From NCBI GenBank assembly GCA_965267185.1, contig OZ253937.1:372001-436000 (forward strand): DNA of 64,000 nt, given 5' to 3'. Source of the DNA: G965267185 sp965267185. GTDB taxonomy: Bacteria; Pseudomonadota; Alphaproteobacteria; UBA6615. Below, piece by piece: positions 8,552-17,966 of the stretch. A program made the translations under genes and the position numbers. The first letter of the stretch is position 1, and the number at the start of each line of letters is the position of its first letter. Below the pieces are notes generated by a model, which saw only the letters and a program-made list of their open reading frames with translations, did no database searches and was not told the DNA's origin.

Positions 8552-9151
8552 TTAACTGCCCTGGCGATTCGAGAGCAGGGTATCGAACGTCGTCGAGTTT
8601 TTCTTTAGACGATGTGGCACGGCGCCACTCGATAAATCGAATAGATCGCTCGAGCGAACCTCGACGACGTTGGCCGCATATTCGCCTAGATGCCGGCATT
8701 GCACTTTCCCGCCCCGTTCGCCGGTTACCTTATTGATGCTGTCCGAGGGATATTTGAAGCAGACGCCATAGCCTTTGCCATCGTTTCGAGGCACCAATCG
8801 CCACTTGGAGGGGACTGCGGCAGCATTGCCCGGATACCAGAGATAGGCATTGCCGGTGTCGGAGAAATACTCGATCTGTGTGCCGTGGCCGGGCCGACGC
8901 TGGCAGCTCGTCACCGTATAGCAAATCGTCTGGCCGGGATCGTAGGTCATGATCGTCTTATCGGCGATAAATGCGCGCGCTTCCTCGTGCGGCATCGCGT
9001 TGATTTCGCTGATCTCCCGCCCCAACGTGGAGACATTGTTGTAAACGCTCGGCGAACACGCCGCCAACCCAAGCGCCAACGCGCAAACAACGGCCCGCGG
9101 AACTTTTCTGAAAGTGGCGCAAGCAGACGACGTTAATACCGCAATATTCAT
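8552..9151 (-). CDS. Putative lipoprotein of unknown function
   Basis: A 199-residue protein with a long lipoprotein signal peptide: basic segment FRKVPR, hydrophobic run, and lipobox LGLAAC with Cys32 as the predicted lipidation site. The mature part has four further Cys residues (TICYTVTSCQRR, GVCFKYP, VQCRHLG) and a NAYLWYPGNA segment, so a disulfide-bonded domain in the periplasm is likely. I do not recognise the family. Its 3' end faces the nadE tail copy and repeat. Confidence 0.72.
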   Translation of the reverse strand: MNIAVLTSSACATFRKVPRAVVCALALGLAACSPSVYNNVSTLGREISEINAMPHEEARAFIADKTIMTYDPGQTICYTVTSCQRRPGHGTQIEYFSDTGNAYLWYPGNAAAVPSKWRLVPRNDGKGYGVCFKYPSDSINKVTGERGGKVQCRHLGEYAANVVEVRSSDLFDLSSGAVPHRLKKNSTTFDTLLSNRQGS

Positions 9152-9323
9152 CGCTTCGAATGTTCTCCATTTGCCTGAAAACGTGAGGGGGTTTTATTAG
9201 CGCAGTTTCCTAAAAGATTCCTACCTCCCCCGACTGCGGGTAGGGCAATAGGGTTAACCGCTTGATTTGCCTTCATTTCCGTTCGGCGCTATACAGCGTC
9301 CTTATGGAGATACGTTCCCATCG

Positions 9324-9428
9324 ATGTTGCGCGGCCAGCCGGCGAATTACCGGCTGAAGACGTTGCCGCTGCGCGGATTTCCCGCGCCGCTTCGTCCGCG
9401 CAATCTGATCTTGGGAACCCCTAAATGA
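9324..9428 (+). CDS. Possible 34-codon leader ORF overlapping the cysS start
   Basis: ATG 9324 opens 34 codons rich in Leu, Pro and Arg (LRGQPANYRLKTLPLRGFPA) that stop at TGA, overlapping the cysS ATG as ATGA. A GGAG lies 14 bases upstream, which is far. The ATGA junction suggests translational coupling. There is no Cys codon, so it is not a cysteine attenuator. It may be chance. Confidence 0.25.
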   Translation: MLRGQPANYRLKTLPLRGFPAPLRPRNLILGTPK

Positions 9429-10774
9429 CGCTCCAACTCCACAATACGCTGACCCGCTCGAAAGAGGTTTTCACGCCGCTCGATGAGAGCCGTGTGCGCA
9501 TGTACGTCTGCGGGCCGACGGTCTATGACGACGTGCATATCGGCAATGCCCGGCCGCTCGTGGTGTTCGACGTGCTCTACCGGCTGCTCAAACATAGCTA
9601 CCCGGACGCCAAGGTCAGCTATGTGCGCAACATCACCGACGTGGACGACAAGATCATCGACCGGGCGGCTGAGAGCGGTGAGGCGATCGACGATCTGACC
9701 CGGCGCACCACCGACCGTTTCCACGAAGCGACAGCGGCGCTGGGCTGCCTGGAGCCCGATGTGGAGCCGCGGGCGACCGACCACATTCCGGAAATGATTT
9801 CCCTGATCGGTACCTTGATCGAGAAAGACCACGCCTACGAAGCCGAAGGCGAGGTTTTGTTCAGCGTGCCGTCGATGGCGAACTACGGAAAGCTATCGGG
9901 GCGCAACCGCGACGAGATGATCGCCGGTGCCCGTGTCGAGGTATCGAGCCACAAGCGCGATCCCGCCGATTTCATTTTGTGGAAGCCGAGCACGGCGGAC
10001 CAGCCCGGCTGGGACAGCCCGTGGGGCCGCGGCCGGCCCGGCTGGCACATCGAATGCTCGGCCATGAGCGAGAAACATTTGGGCAAGGCGTTCGACATCC
10101 ATGGCGGCGGGGTCGATCTGGTGTTTCCCCATCATGAAAACGAGATTGCTCAGTCGCTGTGCGCCCATCCGGACGAGACCTTCGCGCAAACGTGGGTACA
10201 TAACGGTTATCTGATGAGCGAAGGCGAGAAGATGTCGAAGTCGCTCGGCAACTTTTACACCGTCATCGAACTGCTCGACGAGTTTCCCGGCGAGGCCCTG
10301 CGCTTGGCGCTACTCAAAACCCACTACCGCCAACCGCTGGACTTCACCAAAGAGGGCGTGCGCGAAGCCAAGCGGGAGTTGGACGGGTTCTATGGCGCGC
10401 TGCGCGTTGCGGGAAAAGAGAGTTCCGGCGACGTGGCGGCTTCGGTGCTGGACGCCCTGGCGGATGATTTGAATTCGCCGGCCGCGCTGGCCGAACTGCA
10501 TGTATTGTTGAGGGGCGTGAACGCGGGCAACACCGACGCAGCAGAACTGCGTTCCGCAGGCGCAATCCTCGGGCTGCTTCAGCAGGATGCTGACGCGTGG
10601 TTCCACGGCGTAGATGATGGGGCAGCCGAGATCGAGGCCTCGATTGCGGCCCGCAACGACGCCCGCGCGGCGAAAGACTTCGCAGAGGCCGACCGCATCC
10701 GCGACGAACTGGCGGCGCAAGGCATCGCGCTCGAAGACGGGCCAGATGGCACCACGTGGCGGCGGGACGGGTAG
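9425..10774 (+). CDS. cysS: Cysteine-tRNA ligase
   Basis: A 449-residue class I aminoacyl-tRNA synthetase that charges tRNA-Cys. It has the zinc and substrate Cys in YVCGPTVYDDVHIGNAR (HIGN motif), the further zinc ligands in HIECSAMSEKHLG and FPHHENEIAQS, and the KMSKS loop as GEKMSKSLGNF near residue 268. The length fits the family (about 460). It stands alone after the lipoprotein gene and is followed by dispersed repeats. Confidence 0.97.
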   Translation: MTLQLHNTLTRSKEVFTPLDESRVRMYVCGPTVYDDVHIGNARPLVVFDVLYRLLKHSYPDAKVSYVRNITDVDDKIIDRAAESGEAIDDLTRRTTDRFHEATAALGCLEPDVEPRATDHIPEMISLIGTLIEKDHAYEAEGEVLFSVPSMANYGKLSGRNRDEMIAGARVEVSSHKRDPADFILWKPSTADQPGWDSPWGRGRPGWHIECSAMSEKHLGKAFDIHGGGVDLVFPHHENEIAQSLCAHPDETFAQTWVHNGYLMSEGEKMSKSLGNFYTVIELLDEFPGEALRLALLKTHYRQPLDFTKEGVREAKRELDGFYGALRVAGKESSGDVAASVLDALADDLNSPAALAELHVLLRGVNAGNTDAAELRSAGAILGLLQQDADAWFHGVDDGAAEIEASIAARNDARAAKDFAEADRIRDELAAQGIALEDGPDGTTWRRDG

Positions 10775-10798
10775 ATATGACCACACTTTTTGTCGTCA

Positions 10799-10903
10799 CC
10801 CCCACCCCGACCCTCCCCCCTCAAGGGGGAGGGGGTTATAGCGAGCGGGCTGCTCCAAAATTCCCTCCCCCCTGGAGGGGGAGGGTTAGGGAGGGGGGGC
10901 TTT
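10799..10903. repeat. G/C-block palindromic repeats
   Basis: Two successive hairpins of the CCCTCCCCC/GGGGGAGGG kind lie just after cysS (around 10811-10838 and 10862-10890). They belong to the same loose class as the repeats at 8366 and 30177 but differ in sequence. The first may terminate cysS transcription. Confidence 0.55.
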
Positions 10904-10906
10904 GCT

Positions 10907-10985
10907 CCCTCATCCGGAGCTTGTCGAAGGATGAGGGACGCAGGCTAAAGTCAGCCCCATACTTCGACAGGCTCAGCATGAGGCT
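10907..10985. repeat. CTTCGACAGGCTCAG-type palindromic repeat
   Basis: TCATCCGGAGCTTGTCGAAG at the left and ACTTCGACAGGCTCAGCATGAG at the right form imperfect inverted arms around a 35-base centre. This is a common dispersed intergenic palindrome in proteobacteria. It fills the gap before cimA. Confidence 0.5.
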
Positions 10986-11017
10986 GTGTGTGCGGACCGT
11001 AACCCAGGCAGGTAGCC

Positions 11018-12613
11018 ATGCCTGAGCGGATCAGCGTCTTCGACACCACTTTGCGCGACGGGGCGCAGACGCAGGGCGTCGATTTTTCGGTCGACGACAA
11101 GCGCACCATCGCCCGCGCCCTCGACGGCTTGAACGTCGACTATGTGGAAGGCGGCTGGCCCGGCGCTAACCCGGTCGACGACGATTTCTTCGCCACGTCG
11201 CCTAATCTCAATAACGCCACCTTCACTGCTTTCGGCATGACGCGGCGGCCCGACCACAGCGCCGCCAACGATCCCGGCCTGAATGCGTTGCTCACCAGCG
11301 CCGCCGACGCCGTGTGTATGGTCGGCAAGACCTGGGATTTTCACGTCGATGTGGCGCTTGGCATCTCTCAAGACGAAAACATCGCCATGATCGCCGACAG
11401 CGTCGCTCACGCGAAAACCCGGGTGAACGAGGCGCTATTCGACGCGGAGCATTTCTTCGACGGCTATAAGGCCAACCCCGACTTTGCGCTAGCGTGCCTG
11501 AAAGCGGCGCTCGACGCCGGCGCGCGCTGGGTGGTGCTGTGCGATACAAACGGTGGCACCTTGCCCTACGAGGTGTCGCGCATCGTCGGCGAGGTGTGTG
11601 CGAAGCTGCCGGGCGACCATGTGGGCATCCACGCCCATGACGATACGGGCAACGCGGTGGCCAACACGCTGGCGGCGGTGGAAGCGGGGGCGCGGCAGAT
11701 CCAGGGCACGCTCAACGGATTGGGCGAGCGCTGCGGCAACGCCAACCTCATTTCGGTGCTGCCTAACCTGATGCTGAAGTATGACGGCGCCTACGAGACC
11801 GGCCTGGGCGATGCCGAGCTGGCTCAGTTGACCCATGTGTCGCGCCTGCTCGATGAGCTGCTCAACCGCGCGCCCGACCGCCATGCCGCCTATGTCGGCG
11901 AGGCGGCCTTTGCGCATAAGGGCGGCCTACACGTGTCGGCGGTGCAGAAAGACCCGCGCACCTACGAGCATGTCGAGCCCGGCATCGTCGGCAATCACCG
12001 CCACGTCGTGGTGTCAGACCAGGCCGGCCGGTCGAACATTCTGGTGCGGCTCGTCGACGCCGGCATCGAGATTGACGCCGGCGACAAGCGCATCTCGCGC
12101 CTGGTCGAGGACGTCAAGGCCAAGGAGTATGAGGGCTATACCTACGATGGTGCGGAGGCCAGCTTCGAGTTGCTGGCGCGCCGGGCACTGGGGGAGGTAC
12201 CGCGCTTCTTCGATGTGGAGAGCTTCCGCACCGAGGTCGAGCGCCGGTTCAATGCCCGCGGCGAACTGACCACCATCAGCCAGGCGGTGATCAAGATCGA
12301 GGTCGCCGGCGAGCCGACCATGCAGGTGGCCGAAGGCAACGGCCCGGTCAACGCGCTCGACGCGGCGCTGCGCAAGGCGCTGCTGCCCAAGTTCCCCGAA
12401 CTGGAGCAGATGCGCCTGGTGGACTTCAAAGTGCGTATTCTGACGCCGCAACAGGCCACCGCGGCGGTGACGCGGGTGATGATCGAATCCGCCGACGAGA
12501 CCGGCCACCGCTGGGGCACCGTCGGCATCTCGCCCAACATCATCGATGCCGCCTACGCGGCGCTGGACGACGCCATCGTCTACAAACTCCTGCGGTCAGG
12601 CAACGGATCGTGA
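11018..12613 (+). CDS. cimA: (R)-citramalate synthase
   Basis: A 531-residue enzyme of the HMGL/2-isopropylmalate synthase family that condenses pyruvate with acetyl-CoA to citramalate, the threonine-independent entry to isoleucine. The barrel starts with VFDTTLRDGAQTQGVDFSVD, the CimA form of the signature, and has the metal HxH in IHAHDDTGNAVAN and the GTLNGLGERCGNAN motif. The C-terminal 150 residues form the LeuA-type allosteric domain (LVDFKVRIL). CimA rather than LeuA is indicated by DGAQTQGV and by similarity to the aksA/cimA type. Confidence 0.93.
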   Translation: MPERISVFDTTLRDGAQTQGVDFSVDDKRTIARALDGLNVDYVEGGWPGANPVDDDFFATSPNLNNATFTAFGMTRRPDHSAANDPGLNALLTSAADAVCMVGKTWDFHVDVALGISQDENIAMIADSVAHAKTRVNEALFDAEHFFDGYKANPDFALACLKAALDAGARWVVLCDTNGGTLPYEVSRIVGEVCAKLPGDHVGIHAHDDTGNAVANTLAAVEAGARQIQGTLNGLGERCGNANLISVLPNLMLKYDGAYETGLGDAELAQLTHVSRLLDELLNRAPDRHAAYVGEAAFAHKGGLHVSAVQKDPRTYEHVEPGIVGNHRHVVVSDQAGRSNILVRLVDAGIEIDAGDKRISRLVEDVKAKEYEGYTYDGAEASFELLARRALGEVPRFFDVESFRTEVERRFNARGELTTISQAVIKIEVAGEPTMQVAEGNGPVNALDAALRKALLPKFPELEQMRLVDFKVRILTPQQATAAVTRVMIESADETGHRWGTVGISPNIIDAAYAALDDAIVYKLLRSGNGS

Positions 12614-12825
12614 ATGGGTTCGGTCAAGCGACCGTACCGATCTTCAACTGATTTTGTGTTGCGAGTTTCTGCCGTTAGCAGCACACATCAATTAGGTCTC
12701 TTGTTGCTCAGCTTCGCGAAACGCAGCCTGTGGCGCCTGCTTCGGGGAATAATCCAGCCGTGTTTCTGTTTGTTGAACTTGCGGGCATTCAAGTGACCTA
12801 CCGAGATTAACTGGGGGAGAATCAG

Positions 12826-13218
12826 GTGAAATATTTGTTTGCAGCTTTCGCGATATCACTCGCCACAGCGGCGCTGCCCACGGTTGGACATGCGGAAGGG
12901 AATGCGGTTACCGGCAAGGAGGTATTTATTACCCACTGCTGGCAGTGCCATACGGTGGAAGAGGGCGGAACAGATAAGATCGGCCCCAATCTCTTTGGCC
13001 TGTTCGGCACCAAAGCCGGATTGCGGAAACCCAGCTACGAAGGCCGTTATTCGCCGGAGATCAAGAAATCCGGCATTGTCTGGGGCGACGACACCCTCGA
13101 CGTGTTTCTCACGAGCCCTCGAGAATTTATCCCCGGCACAAACATGCCGTTCGTCGGATTCGAAAATAAGATCGACCGGGATAATGTCATCGCCTACCTA
13201 AAATCGGTTACCCAATAG
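12826..13218 (+). CDS. Class I cytochrome c
   Basis: A 130-residue exported cytochrome with a signal peptide cleaved near residue 23 (VGHA/E). The heme site is CWQCH (Cys38, Cys41, His42) and the axial Met is in TNMPFVGF near the C terminus, as in mitochondrial-type cytochrome c. It would act as a soluble periplasmic electron carrier. GTG is the start, preceded by GGGGAGA. The next gene follows after 20 bases, so the two may be co-transcribed. Confidence 0.92.
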   Translation: MKYLFAAFAISLATAALPTVGHAEGNAVTGKEVFITHCWQCHTVEEGGTDKIGPNLFGLFGTKAGLRKPSYEGRYSPEIKKSGIVWGDDTLDVFLTSPREFIPGTNMPFVGFENKIDRDNVIAYLKSVTQ

Positions 13219-13238
13219 AGGCCATCGATAGAGGCATT

Positions 13239-14066
13239 ATGCACCGCGCGGATGCGCAGTTTTCAATACGAAGCGCATTTTACCGGCTGATGATTCGATC
13301 GCTGGTGACAGTCGCAATTTTGCTAGCACCCGCAATAATCAGCGATTCCGTCGCGCAGACGGTTACCTACGAGAAGTTCTCGCAAGCATTTAGGGATATT
13401 GTGCTGGGTTCAGAATATGTGCCCCGAGAAAATCCACGTGTTCTCAAGTTCGTTGATGATCTAGATATCGTAATTGTAGGAACGCCAAGTAGCTCGTTTC
13501 TTTCCAAGCTGTTTCGACACCTTTCTGAACTCGACAAGCTAACGGGTTTGAATTCCGATGTTAGCGCAATCGTGAACGCCAACGAGTTTTTTGCGCAACC
13601 TTCACGATTCCAATCGGGAAATATTTTCGCATTTATCTCTGAAAGCCGAAAAGAATACCTCGAGTTCTTGTCGTCACGTACTTTTAATGACGGGAGTTTT
13701 AGCGATAAATTCATACGCGAAAATGTTTTCTGCGTTGTCCGTATTGTTCCGAACCCGCGTCTACAGATTGGTTCAGCCTTTATCCTCTTTCCACCAAATA
13801 ATATTCCCGGGAAAGATAATAGCCGGTGCGTGGTCGAGGAATTCTCGCAAGCGCTAGGGCTACCGAACGATTCGAAATCCATCAAAGAAACAATATTCAA
13901 CGATGACGATGTTCATTCGGAGCTCACAGATCTCGATGCTCTACTAATTCGTGCGTTATACTCAGACGATATCAAGCCGGGTGACAGTTGGAATGATCTG
14001 CGGCTGGTTCTTCCTGGCGTCTATCAACGTCTAACGTCAGTGAGTAGAGACACAATACGTCCATGA
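13239..14066 (+). CDS. DUF2927-like exported protein
   Basis: A 275-residue protein with a hydrophobic signal segment (SLVTVAILLAPAIISDSVAQ) after a short N-terminal lead; ATG 13290 (MIRSLVT) is an alternative start. The C-terminal half has CVVEEFSQALGLPND, IFNDDD and LYSDDIKPGDS, which match the conserved core of DUF2927, a family of unknown, possibly peptidase-like, function. The coding sequence is visibly richer in A and T than its neighbours, which hints at transfer. It follows the cytochrome c gene closely. Confidence 0.72.
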   Translation: MHRADAQFSIRSAFYRLMIRSLVTVAILLAPAIISDSVAQTVTYEKFSQAFRDIVLGSEYVPRENPRVLKFVDDLDIVIVGTPSSSFLSKLFRHLSELDKLTGLNSDVSAIVNANEFFAQPSRFQSGNIFAFISESRKEYLEFLSSRTFNDGSFSDKFIRENVFCVVRIVPNPRLQIGSAFILFPPNNIPGKDNSRCVVEEFSQALGLPNDSKSIKETIFNDDDVHSELTDLDALLIRALYSDDIKPGDSWNDLRLVLPGVYQRLTSVSRDTIRP

Positions 14067-14172
14067 AGCATGGATTGAGCCCGCTTCGAAGTATTTCCAT
14101 CACGCCGAATTGAGCAACCGTCGGGTGGACGGGGGCGTGCGCACAGCTACGCTGTTCGGACATACGATAGGC

Positions 14173-15186
<1,014 letters not shown>

Positions 15187-15242
15187 ACCCGCAAATGCAG
15201 GTGCATCGGCGCGGCGTAAACTGCGCGCGCCTGTTCGCCCGG

Positions 15243-15899
15243 CTACGCGATCCCGACGGGTTCCTCGGCCCACCGCGCGCTATCGAACATCGAAATAGCG
15301 TGCTCTAGGGCTGCCTCGTCGAACGGGTCTGCCTGCTTGCCGATCTCAAGCGCTCCGTCGAGCGTTTCGATTGCTGCGGTGTAGAGCCGATTTCTCGTGC
15401 GGCCCCTTCGGACCGCTTTCGCGGCGGCCTCAAGCGCATTGGCGGCGCAGTCGGCGACGTCTTGCCATTCGGCTTCACCGTCGGCGGCCTTCGCCAGTGC
15501 CGTCTTGGTCGCTGTGATTTGAGTGGCGGCGGCTTCGGCGAACGTGGCCGCGTCATAGTCTTGCTTCCTTGCACCCGATAGCGTCCTGAGCGCCGCCGGC
15601 ACGATCAATTTGGTGATGCGCTCTGCGATGTATGTGGCGCGCGCCGCCTCGTTGTCCGGGTCGCGATTGTCGATCACGCGCAGAATAAACATCTTTAGCC
15701 GTTGGCGCTGATCGTCCGGTAGCAGGTCGTTCAGGCGGAACGCGTAGGATCGGATCACCGGACAGGCGCTGGGCGGGTCGTCGCCGACCGTGCCGTACAG
15801 GATCCAGTTGGCGGCGTCATACAAACAGGCACCATTGCGCGGATGATCGGTGCTCCCCTTGCAAAGGTCGAAATTCCAAAGACTGGCGATGTCGGTCAT
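15243..15899 (-). CDS. Conserved hypothetical protein
   Basis: A 218-residue, probably cytosolic and alpha-helical protein with no recognised domain. It begins with MTDIASLWNFDLCKGSTDHP followed by ACLYDAANWILYG, and the rest is Ala- and Glu-rich helix with repeated AA(T/N) positions. The start is set at ATG 15897-15899 because AGGAG precedes it by 7 bases; the open frame extends far upstream antisense to trmJ and is not coding there. It is tail-to-tail with the DUF3179 gene and divergent from trmJ. Confidence 0.65.
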   Translation of the reverse strand: MTDIASLWNFDLCKGSTDHPRNGACLYDAANWILYGTVGDDPPSACPVIRSYAFRLNDLLPDDQRQRLKMFILRVIDNRDPDNEAARATYIAERITKLIVPAALRTLSGARKQDYDAATFAEAAATQITATKTALAKAADGEAEWQDVADCAANALEAAAKAVRRGRTRNRLYTAAIETLDGALEIGKQADPFDEAALEHAISMFDSARWAEEPVGIA

Positions 15900-16041
15900 T
15901 TGGTGTCGCTCCTGGTGGGATCTGAGCCCACAGTAGTTGGCAACGGAGCACCATAATAGACGATTCGATTGGCGGCACGATGCGCAAGTAAACGCCATTT
16001 GGATTGGCCTTAACCGCCACTGCGGCGTATATGCAGAGCCC

Positions 16042-16836
16042 ATGTCTGGTACCGACCGTACCCAACAGCCCGTGCTTGGCGGGCCGCGCGTCATTCTCAT
16101 CGAGCCGCAGCTCGGCGAGAATATCGGCGCGGCGGCGCGCGCCATGCTCAATTGCGGGCTCACCGATCTGGCGCTGGTGAACCCGCGCGAGGGCTGGCCC
16201 AACCCCAAGGCCGAGGCGATGTCGGCGGGGGCGACGGAGGTTCTTGAAAACGCCAAGCTCTTCGACAGCGTCGAGGACGCCATCGCCGGCTTGACCCGGG
16301 TCTACGCCACCACTGCGCGCCCGCGCGACATGACCGTGCGGGTGACGACCCCGCGCCAGGCTGCCGCCGAGCTGCGCACCGCCTGGCAGGCGGGCGATAC
16401 GCTCGGCTTGCTGTTCGGCCCCGAGCGCTCAGGCATGACCAACGAGCATATCGTGCTGGCCGACAGCGTGATTTCGGTGCCGCTCAACCCGGCCTACGCG
16501 TCGCTGAATTTGGCCCAGGCGGTGCTGATCGTCGGCTACGAATGGTTCGCCGCCGCCGCCGATGCGCCAGCGGAGCAGCTCATCGAAAACGGCACGCGGC
16601 CGGCCAACAAGGAAGAATTGGTGTCCTTCTTCGACCGGTTCGAGGCCGCACTCGATCAAAGCGGCTTCTTCCGGTCCCCCGATATGCGTCCGTCGATGGT
16701 GCTCAATCTGCGCGCCATGCTCCAGCGCGCGAACCTCACCGAACAGGAGGTGCGCACGCTTCATGGCGTCGTTTCCTCGCTCTCGGGCAGCTGGCGCGAC
16801 ACGCCGAACCAGCGCCGCAAGCGGGGGGAGGACTGA
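16042..16836 (+). CDS. trmJ: tRNA (cytidine/uridine-2'-O)-methyltransferase, TrmJ-like
   Basis: A 264-residue SPOUT methyltransferase that methylates the 2'-OH of tRNA position 32. The knotted domain shows VILIEPQLGENIGAAARAM (motif 1), LLFGPERSGMTNEH (motif 2) and VPLNPAYASLNLAQAV (motif 3). A C-terminal helical extension of about 80 residues is the TrmJ-type dimer region. The start is ATG 16042; the frame is open further upstream without a supporting ribosome site. Confidence 0.92.
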   Translation: MSGTDRTQQPVLGGPRVILIEPQLGENIGAAARAMLNCGLTDLALVNPREGWPNPKAEAMSAGATEVLENAKLFDSVEDAIAGLTRVYATTARPRDMTVRVTTPRQAAAELRTAWQAGDTLGLLFGPERSGMTNEHIVLADSVISVPLNPAYASLNLAQAVLIVGYEWFAAAADAPAEQLIENGTRPANKEELVSFFDRFEAALDQSGFFRSPDMRPSMVLNLRAMLQRANLTEQEVRTLHGVVSSLSGSWRDTPNQRRKRGED

Positions 16837-16848
16837 GGCGGCAACGTC

Positions 16849-16945
16849 ACACCTCATCCTGAGGAGCCGTTTCGCCCGCCCTTCGAGACGGGCCTAGCGG
16901 CCCTCCTCAGGGTGAGGCGAAACGGCGTCTCGAAGGATCGAGTCG
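16849..16945. repeat. Palindromic intergenic repeat
   Basis: CCTCATCCTGAGGAGCCG on the left and the reversed CCTCCTCAGGGTGAGGCG on the right surround inverted CCTTCGAGACGG and GTCTCGAAGG arms. It is a typical dispersed palindromic repeat of this GC-rich group. It lies between the convergent trmJ and LysR genes and may terminate both. Confidence 0.6.
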
Positions 16946-16980
16946 TTTGAGCGGGGCTAGGCGGGTTGCGGTTTATGTGC

Positions 16981-17853
16981 CTACGCGCTGGCGCGTTCGA
17001 GTTCGCGCACGATATAGTCGCGCAGCCGGTGCGCGGCAGGGTTGAGATGGGGCGCTTCGATCAGCGCCATCTCGGTGTCTTTGAGGTCGGGCAGGGCGAG
17101 CGATTCGTCGTTGAGAATGGTGAGATCGTCGGGGACCATTTCCTTCGGCAATACGGTCACGCCCAGGCCCGCGCGCACCGCCGCATGGGTGCCGGCGAGC
17201 GACGCGCACGTGTAAGTGACACGCCAGGACCGGTCGATGGCGTCGAGCGCATCGGTTGCCCGCTTGCGGTATACACAAGGTTGCGGAGACACCGCCAAGG
17301 GAATGGCGTCTTCCGCCAAAGCCAGCTCCCGGCTGGCGGACACCCACACCAGGGGTTCGCGCCACACGCGGATGCCACCGGTTCCGCCGGTCGGTTCGCG
17401 CTTCACCAGCGCAATGTCCAACTCGCCCGCCTCGAAGTCTTCGAGAAGTTCGAGCGTCAACTCGCACGTTACGCTCAAGGTGACGCGGGGATGACTATTG
17501 GCGAAGCGCGCCAAGACGCTCGGCAGATGGCTGGTCGCGAAGTCTTCCGGCGCGCCGAGGCGCACCACGCCGGACACCTCCGGCTCGGTAATGCTCGTGA
17601 CCAGCTCGTCGTTCAGGTTGAGGATTCGCCGCGCGTGATCGAGCACCAGCTCGCCCTCGCTGGTCAGCGATATTCGGCGCGGATTGCGCTCAAGCAGGCG
17701 AACCCCCAAGCGGTCCTCTAGGCGCTTGATCTGGAGCGAAATCGCCGATTGACCGCGCAACAACCGCTCGGCGGCGCGCGAGAAACCGCCGCATTCGACG
17801 ACCGTAACGAACGCACGCAACAAATCCGGGTCGATATTGGCGTTGGCGTTCAT
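16981..17853 (-). CDS. LysR family transcriptional regulator
   Basis: A 290-residue LysR-type regulator with the N-terminal winged helix-turn-helix (LLRAFVTVVECGGFSRAAER, then QSAISLQIKRLEDRLG) and a C-terminal periplasmic-binding-like effector domain. ATG 17853 is used because GGAAG precedes it; two ATGs further upstream are less likely. It is divergent from the isocitrate dehydrogenase gene across an AT-rich region with two perfect inverted repeats, so control of itself and of that gene is a reasonable inference. Confidence 0.92.
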   Translation of the reverse strand: MNANANIDPDLLRAFVTVVECGGFSRAAERLLRGQSAISLQIKRLEDRLGVRLLERNPRRISLTSEGELVLDHARRILNLNDELVTSITEPEVSGVVRLGAPEDFATSHLPSVLARFANSHPRVTLSVTCELTLELLEDFEAGELDIALVKREPTGGTGGIRVWREPLVWVSASRELALAEDAIPLAVSPQPCVYRKRATDALDAIDRSWRVTYTCASLAGTHAAVRAGLGVTVLPKEMVPDDLTILNDESLALPDLKDTEMALIEAPHLNPAAHRLRDYIVRELERASA

Positions 17854-17866
17854 GGGCTTCCTTATC

Positions 17867-17901
17867 ATTGAGAATATCAATGATAATATTATTAATTATC
17901 A
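17867..17901. promoter_or_regulatory. Pair of AT-rich inverted repeats, likely LysR operator
   Basis: ATTGA-GAATA-TCAAT (17867-17881) is a perfect inverted repeat containing the T-N11-A LysR-type core. TGATAAT-N7-ATTATCA (17881-17901) is a second perfect repeat that abuts it. Both lie between the LysR start and the divergent isocitrate dehydrogenase gene, in a strikingly AT-rich stretch. Confidence 0.6.
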
Positions 17902-17966
17902 ATTTCCACAATTAATGGGGCGTCCCTATTTAGAGGCGGATATCAACCCTTCAAGGAGTTTCGAAG

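Noticed and set aside
10799..10985. CRISPR-like repeat array
   Set aside because: The repeats are palindromic blocks of differing sequence without regular spacers, and no cas genes occur in the window.
12614..12796. 60-codon frame between cimA and the cytochrome c gene
   Set aside because: The ATG follows the cimA stop directly without a ribosome site, and the peptide has no recognisable feature.
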